Positions 5,323 to 8,916 of a stretch of 8,916 nt of DNA are shown here, piece by piece. The notes under the pieces were generated by a model. The model had not been told where the DNA came from and ran no database searches. It was given only the letters and a program-made list of their open reading frames with translations. Within the stretch, counting starts at the first letter, position 1. Each line of letters starts with the position of its first letter. The DNA is from Candidatus Melainabacteria bacterium (GTDB lineage Bacteria; Actinomycetota; Actinomycetes; Mycobacteriales; Pseudonocardiaceae): NCBI GenBank assembly GCA_903970565.1, contig CAJCJE010000632.1:1-8916 (forward strand), written 5' to 3'. The position numbers and the translations under genes are program-made.

Positions 5323-8300
5323 CGACGGCGTCCTCGGACAGTCGGACCAGTTCGCGCAGTTCGCTGGTGGACAACTCGGTCAGCCAACTCTCCCCGGCGC
5401 CCACGACCATCCGGGCCAGTGCCTTCTTCTCCTCGATCATCGTGTCGATCTTCTCTTCCAGCGTGCCGATGCAGACGAACTTGCGGACCTGTACGTTGCG
5501 CCGCTGGCCGATCCGGAACGCCCGGTCGGTGGCCTGGTCCTCGACCGCCGGGTTCCACCAGCGGTCCAGGTGCACGACGTGGTTGGCCGCGGTCAGGGTC
5601 AGACCGGTACCGCCGGCCTTGAGGGAGAGCAGGAAGATCGACGGGCCGGTCGCGGACTGGAACCTGGCGACCATGCCGTCGCGTGCCTTCTTCGTGGTGC
5701 CGCCGTGCAGGAACAGCACCTCGGTGTCGAACCGGGCGCTCAGATGCGGCACGAGCAGGCTGCCGAACTCGGCGAACTGGGTGAAGCACAGGACTTTGTC
5801 GCCATCGGCGAGCGCGGCGTCGATGATCTCCTCCAGCCGAGCCAGTTTGCCGGACCGGCCGGCGATGCGGGTGCCGTCGCGCAGGAACTGGGCCGGGTGG
5901 TTGCAGACCTGCTTGAGCTTGGACATGGTGGCCAGGACCAGGCCCTTGCGCTCGATTCCCTCGCTGTTCTCGATCTTTTCCAGCATGTCGTCGACGACCG
6001 CCTGGTACAGCGAGGCCTGTTCGGGGGTGAGGTTGCACAGCTGTTTCATCTCGATCTTGTCCGGCAGATCGTCGATGATCTTCGGATCGGTCTTCAGCCT
6101 GCGCAGGATGAACGGCGCGGTGATCCGGCGCAGCCGCCCGGCGGCCTCGGTGTCGCCGTAGCGTTCCACCGGCACCGCGAACCGGGCCCGGAAGGTGCTC
6201 TCGGTGCCCAGCAGTCCCGGATTGGCGAAGTCCATGATGGACCAGAGTTCGGCGAGCCGGTTCTCCACCGGCGTGCCGGTCAGCGCGATCCGATGACGGG
6301 CCGGCAGGCCGCGCGTTGCCCTCGCCTGTCGTGAGGCGCTGTTCTTCACGTTCTGCGCCTCGTCGAGCACCACCCGGTCCCAGCTGATCTCCCCCAGTTC
6401 CGCGCGGTCCCTGGCCAGTACGGCATAGGTGGTGATCACCAGGTCGTGCTCGGCAACGGCCTCGGCGAGTTCGGCACCGGCCAACCGGTTCGCGCCGTGG
6501 TGCACGTGCACCGACAGCATCGGGGCGAACCTCGCCGCCTCCCGCTGCCAGTTGCCGACCAGCGACATCGGGCAGACCAGCAGCGTCGGCGGCCGGTTCC
6601 GGTCGGCCCGCTGCAACGCCTCCAGTGCCAGCAGCTGCACGGTCTTGCCCAGGCCCATGTCGTCGGCGAGGCAGCCGCCGAGGCCGAGACCGTCGAGAAA
6701 CGCCAGCCAGGCCAGGCCGCGCCGCTGATACGGCCGCAGTTCCGTGCCGAAGCCGGGGGGCGGGGTCACCGGTTCGAGGTCCTGTTCCACTCCCCCGCTG
6801 AGCAGATCGGCCAGCCAGCCCGTGCCGCCGACCCCGGTCACCGGCATCGGCAGCTGCACCGAATCGGCGTAGGAACCGGCCTGTTGCAGCACCTCGTCGG
6901 CGGACATCTGCCCGCTGCCGTCCTTGCGCAGGAAAGCAAGTCCGGCGGCGAGCCGATTCTGGTCCACATGCACCCACTGGCCGCGAATATTCACCAACGG
7001 CACCTTGGCGGCGGCCAGCGCCTTGAGTTCGTCCCTGGTCAGCTGCGTCTCGCCGAGCGCGAGATCCCAGCGATAGTCGACCAGCATCTTCAGGCCGGCG
7101 CCATCGTTGCGGCTGACCACGCCCGAGGTGCCGGCGCTGGTCACGTTCAGCTTCAGGCTCAACTCCCCCGGCCGCCGCCAGGCCGCCGGCAACAGCACGC
7201 CGAACCCGGCGCCGTCCAGATCCGCCGCGCTGGTCAGAAAGTCGTAGGCACCCTCGACGTCCAGGGTCAGCTCGGTCGGCTTCGCCTCGCGCAACGCGGT
7301 TTCCAGCCGGGGAAACAGCCGACTGGCCTTGCCGAGGCCGGTGAGCAGCACCTCCTGCGGCGCGTCCACCCAGCGCCGCAGGACATGATCGGCGGAGCGC
7401 CAGACCTGGGTGGCGGAGACCAGCAGGCTCGGCTCGTCAACGGCCTGCAACAGGAACTGCAACCGCCAGTGGTCGTCCTCGTCGTGCTGGCCGGAGGCGA
7501 CCTGGTCCGGCGCGAGCAGCCGGAAACCGGTGCGTACCGGACCGTGCTGGGCGCCGCTGTCCTGCCAGGCCGCGATCTGCTCGACCAGTCGACGCAGCGG
7601 AGCCGGATCGGCGTCGAACTCGGGGTTTCCGGTCAGCGCACGCAGCCAGGCATCCGTGATCACGCTCGCGGCGCCGGCGGCTCCCGCGCCGGCCACGTCC
7701 GCCGGCAGTAGCGTGCGGTTCGCGGCGGTCAGCCTGCCGCGTACCTCGGCATCGACGAGCCCGTCGAGGCCGACGCGCAGCAGCGTGGCCGGGGCGGCAC
7801 CGGTCACCGCGTCCGGCGCGCTCGGCAAGGCACGAAAGGCCGGCGGCATGTTCTGCCGCAACGCATCCAGCGCGATAATGTCCATTCCGGACAGTACTGG
7901 CCGCCAGCGCGCCACCGGCCTGGTCTGCCGGTCGTCGTCGAACACCACACCCGGCACCACCTTCCCGGCCGCCACCAGTCCACTCGCGAACCCGACGAGC
8001 CGGGTCAGAAAATGCGCCGACGCGCCGAGCCGACAGTCGGCCAGTTCGGCAATGCCACCAACGCCGGCGGTGTCGCCACCGCCACGTGTGTCACTGGCGC
8101 CACGTATGTCACTGGCGCCACGTATGTCGCCGGTGAGCACGGTCAAGGCCGCGACGGGTGGCAACCGGAGCACCGGCACGAGCCACGGCCGGAGGCTGAT
8201 CGCGCCGCGCTGCGGCCGGCCGGCGCGGAGCGGGTCGCGGACCAGCTCGGGTGAGGCGAGCGGGCCGGAACTGTAGGAGGGCAGCAGCACGGTCAGCGTG

Positions 8301-8494
8301 TCGGCCTTGGCGCTACCGTCGGTGACCGGCAGGAGATCCAGTAGCGCGCCGGTCGGCGCGGCAAACGGATGACCGGGTGCGCCACCTCGCGCAGGCCCGC
8401 GCAGTGGCCGGTCGAGCCTGGCCGGCAGATCCGCGTCCTCGGCCCAGAGCATGAACTCGCCGGTCACCGAGGCCAGGGCGTGCAACACCAACAC
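5315..8494 (-). CDS. SNF2-family DNA-dependent ATPase/helicase (HelZ-like)
   Basis: This is a 1059-residue SNF2/RapA-type double-stranded-DNA translocase, presumably displacing or remodelling proteins on DNA. Residues 1 to about 560 form the N-terminal SNF2-associated region, Ala/Leu-rich and variable. The ATPase core starts at ELRPYQRRGLAWL (585-597). Its motifs are Walker A DDMGLGKT (611-618), Walker B DEAQ (711-714), TGTP (739-742), LKAGGTGLTL (958-967) and QATDRAFRIGQ (987-997). All catalytic motifs look intact. The start is the GTG at 8494: GGAGGAG (8510-8504) sits 9 nt upstream, and an in-frame TAG at 8530-8528 excludes an upstream start. The first four codons, GTG TTG GTG TTG, are all possible starts. 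It leads a two-gene operon with the SWIM protein. Two-component SNF2/SWIM modules occur in actinobacteria; their cellular role is not established, and repair or transcription recycling are guesses. Confidence 0.95.
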   Translation of the reverse strand: MLVLHALASVTGEFMLWAEDADLPARLDRPLRGPARGGAPGHPFAAPTGALLDLLPVTDGSAKADTLTVLLPSYSSGPLASPELVRDPLRAGRPQRGAISLRPWLVPVLRLPPVAALTVLTGDIRGASDIRGASDTRGGGDTAGVGGIAELADCRLGASAHFLTRLVGFASGLVAAGKVVPGVVFDDDRQTRPVARWRPVLSGMDIIALDALRQNMPPAFRALPSAPDAVTGAAPATLLRVGLDGLVDAEVRGRLTAANRTLLPADVAGAGAAGAASVITDAWLRALTGNPEFDADPAPLRRLVEQIAAWQDSGAQHGPVRTGFRLLAPDQVASGQHDEDDHWRLQFLLQAVDEPSLLVSATQVWRSADHVLRRWVDAPQEVLLTGLGKASRLFPRLETALREAKPTELTLDVEGAYDFLTSAADLDGAGFGVLLPAAWRRPGELSLKLNVTSAGTSGVVSRNDGAGLKMLVDYRWDLALGETQLTRDELKALAAAKVPLVNIRGQWVHVDQNRLAAGLAFLRKDGSGQMSADEVLQQAGSYADSVQLPMPVTGVGGTGWLADLLSGGVEQDLEPVTPPPGFGTELRPYQRRGLAWLAFLDGLGLGGCLADDMGLGKTVQLLALEALQRADRNRPPTLLVCPMSLVGNWQREAARFAPMLSVHVHHGANRLAGAELAEAVAEHDLVITTYAVLARDRAELGEISWDRVVLDEAQNVKNSASRQARATRGLPARHRIALTGTPVENRLAELWSIMDFANPGLLGTESTFRARFAVPVERYGDTEAAGRLRRITAPFILRRLKTDPKIIDDLPDKIEMKQLCNLTPEQASLYQAVVDDMLEKIENSEGIERKGLVLATMSKLKQVCNHPAQFLRDGTRIAGRSGKLARLEEIIDAALADGDKVLCFTQFAEFGSLLVPHLSARFDTEVLFLHGGTTKKARDGMVARFQSATGPSIFLLSLKAGGTGLTLTAANHVVHLDRWWNPAVEDQATDRAFRIGQRRNVQVRKFVCIGTLEEKIDTMIEEKKALARMVVGAGESWLTELSTSELRELVRLSEDAVGD
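8081..8134 (-). repeat. 18-bp tandem repeat inside the SNF2 gene
   Basis: Units at 8081-8098 and 8099-8116 differ at one base (GCCACGT-G/A-TGTCACTGGC). A third, partly diverged copy is at 8117-8134. They encode repeated RGASD(I/T) hexapeptides around residues 123-136. A further degenerate copy (RGGGDT) follows in the protein. The unit is a multiple of three, so expansion would leave the frame intact, and it sits in a non-catalytic loop of the N-terminal region. Confidence 0.85.
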
Positions 8495-8557
8495 TCGAAC
8501 TCGCTCCTCCTGGATGGTGCGCCCAGCCTACGGCCTGCCCCCGCCGCCCGGCCTCGG

Positions 8558-8607
8558 CCGATGCCCTGAGGAGCCGATGCCCTGGGGAGCCGAGGTGCCC
8601 TGAAGGA
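8558..8607. repeat. 16-bp tandem repeat upstream of SNF2
   Basis: CCGATGCCCTGAGGAG (8558-8573) is followed directly by CCGATGCCCTGGGGAG (8574-8589), 15 of 16 identical. A third, diverged copy with two extra bases is at 8590-8607. The unit length is not a multiple of three, which argues against coding. It may be a slippage product or tandem protein sites in the SNF2 leader. Confidence 0.75.
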
Positions 8608-8633
8608 CCGGGATACGCCGAAGGGCCGGGGCG

Positions 8634-8661
8634 ACCTCTGCCAACGTCCAGAGGTGACCTC
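8634..8661. repeat. Inverted repeat in the SNF2 upstream region
   Basis: ACCTCTG (8634-8640) and CAGAGGT (8649-8655) form a perfect 7-bp inverted repeat with an 8-nt loop. The right arm also belongs to a second palindrome, GAGGT-G-ACCTC (8651-8661), so two alternative pairings share one arm. This could be an operator or a leader hairpin; no known binding motif was recognised. Confidence 0.45.
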
Positions 8662-8747
8662 GGCCAGTCCGGTCAGCGAGGGGATCGTCCGGCTTTCGCG
8701 CCTGTCCCGAGCTGAGACCGCACCCGTCGACACATACACACGATTCT

Positions 8748-8785
8748 CGATGTAACGGCTTTAGCCCCGTCAAGCCGTTACATCG
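8748..8785. repeat. Perfect 14-bp inverted repeat (operator, cruciform or terminator-like hairpin)
   Basis: CGATGTAACGGCTT (8748-8761) is the exact reverse complement of 8772-8785, with a 10-nt loop. GGTTTTGG follows on the plus side, giving the shape of a plus-strand intrinsic terminator. However, no plus-strand gene precedes it, and the SNF2 gene starts 254 bp to the left, reading away. A regulatory palindrome or a boundary of a foreign segment fits equally well. Confidence 0.8.
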
Positions 8786-8788
8786 GTT

Positions 8789-8828
8789 TTGGAAGGACTT
8801 AGAGGCTCCGGCAAATGATGTTGGAAGG
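8789..8828. repeat. 8-bp direct repeat spaced by three helical turns
   Basis: TTGGAAGG occurs at 8789-8796 and 8821-8828, a 32-bp start-to-start distance. Both copies would face the same side of the helix, as tandem activator sites do. The second copy runs into a 6-bp hairpin, GGGGTG/CACCCC (8827-8832 and 8838-8843). Whether this controls a gene beyond the right edge cannot be seen here. Confidence 0.4.
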
Positions 8829-8875
8829 GGTGGCCCACACCCCCGGATACAGGACAGGCACGGACATCAGTGATC

Positions 8876-8916
8876 ATGAAGTTCCTGACGCTACGTGATC
8901 ACAAGGACTGCCCGTG
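8876..8916 (+). CDS. Possible partial 5' end of an unknown gene
   Basis: An ATG at 8876 opens a frame that stays open to the edge (MKFLTLRDHKDCP). A GTG at 8870 in the same frame is an alternative. No strong Shine-Dalgarno is visible; GGACA at 8863-8867 is the nearest purine-rich stretch. Thirteen residues match no family I recognise, so this may be chance. Confidence 0.2.
   Translation, partial: MKFLTLRDHKDCP

Larger units (their letters stand above)
8495..8916. other. Non-coding or undefined region upstream of the SNF2 gene
   Basis: No complete gene is convincing in these 422 bp. Minus-strand frames here give Arg/Pro-rich products without family features. The stretch holds the SNF2 Shine-Dalgarno, a possible -10 TAGGCT (minus, 8530-8525) without a good -35, a 16-bp tandem repeat, several inverted repeats (listed separately), and a possible truncated frame at the right edge. 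GC content falls visibly around 8730-8830, as is usual for a regulatory or inserted segment. Confidence 0.6.

Noticed and set aside
5319..6977. Minus-strand frame of 552 codons overlapping the SNF2 gene
   Set aside because: Arg/Gly/Ala-rich shadow in the +1 phase; the true frame carries intact helicase motifs.
8081..8134. Short repeats as a CRISPR array
   Set aside because: The units are directly tandem without spacers, in frame inside a coding sequence.
4444..8494. SNF2/SWIM pair as part of a DISARM- or BREX-like defence island
   Set aside because: No methylase, nuclease, phospholipase D or DUF1998 partner in the window; neighbours are catabolic and metal-handling genes.
8464..8773. Two short minus-strand frames upstream of SNF2
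   Set aside because: No family resemblance or ribosome site, and they run through a 16-bp tandem repeat and inverted repeats.
8797..8820. Resemblance of CTTAGAGGCTCC to the GGTGAGGCTCC element of M-box magnesium riboswitches
   Set aside because: Only a short partial match; the remaining M-box elements and paired stems are not found, and no Mg transporter gene is visible.

Overview
The window is uniformly GC-rich. It uses GTG starts freely, packs genes with 4 to 11 nt overlaps, and carries PaaI/PaaK/PaaR-type proteins of the kind found in actinomycetes. The most likely source is a high-GC actinobacterium, perhaps of the Pseudonocardiales. That is an inference from composition and gene families, since no rRNA or other marker is present.

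Left part (1-2579): aerobic phenylacetate catabolism. A minus-strand gene starts at position 40 and runs off the left edge; its 13 visible residues end in a Rossmann-type VGVIG, which suits a 3-hydroxyacyl-CoA dehydrogenase. Divergent from it is a plus-strand operon: paaI (acyl-CoA thioesterase), paaK (phenylacetate-CoA ligase) and a PaaR-like TetR repressor. The intergenic region carries a TTGACA-17-TTTACT promoter and, just downstream of it, a palindromic site (147-168) that fits the PaaR operator described for corynebacteria. The layout suggests an autoregulated unit: PaaK makes phenylacetyl-CoA (the likely inducer), PaaI removes dead-end CoA esters, and PaaR closes the loop.

Middle (2683-4269, minus strand): two membrane-anchored extracytoplasmic proteins, the stop of the first directly abutting the start of the second. 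The upstream protein has a Gly/Lys/Arg-rich cytoplasmic tail, one membrane helix and a His-rich outer domain (HIHAH, HTHD, HIES). The downstream one is a PCuAC-like copper-chaperone domain with altered ligand positions and a Met-rich C-terminal tail. Together they look like an extracytoplasmic metal-handling pair, probably for copper. This is the least described part of the window.

Right part (4444-8494, minus strand): a large SNF2-family ATPase followed by a SWIM zinc-finger protein whose GTG overlaps the ATPase stop by 8 nt. This is a two-gene remodeller-like module resembling mycobacterial HelZ and its neighbour. No nuclease, methylase or other defence partner is visible in the window.

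Far right (8495-8916): no convincing complete gene. It holds the Shine-Dalgarno of the SNF2 gene, a 16-bp tandem repeat, a 7-bp inverted repeat, a perfect 14-bp inverted repeat with a 10-nt loop (8748-8785), an 8-bp direct repeat spaced by three helical turns, and a possible partial reading frame at the edge.
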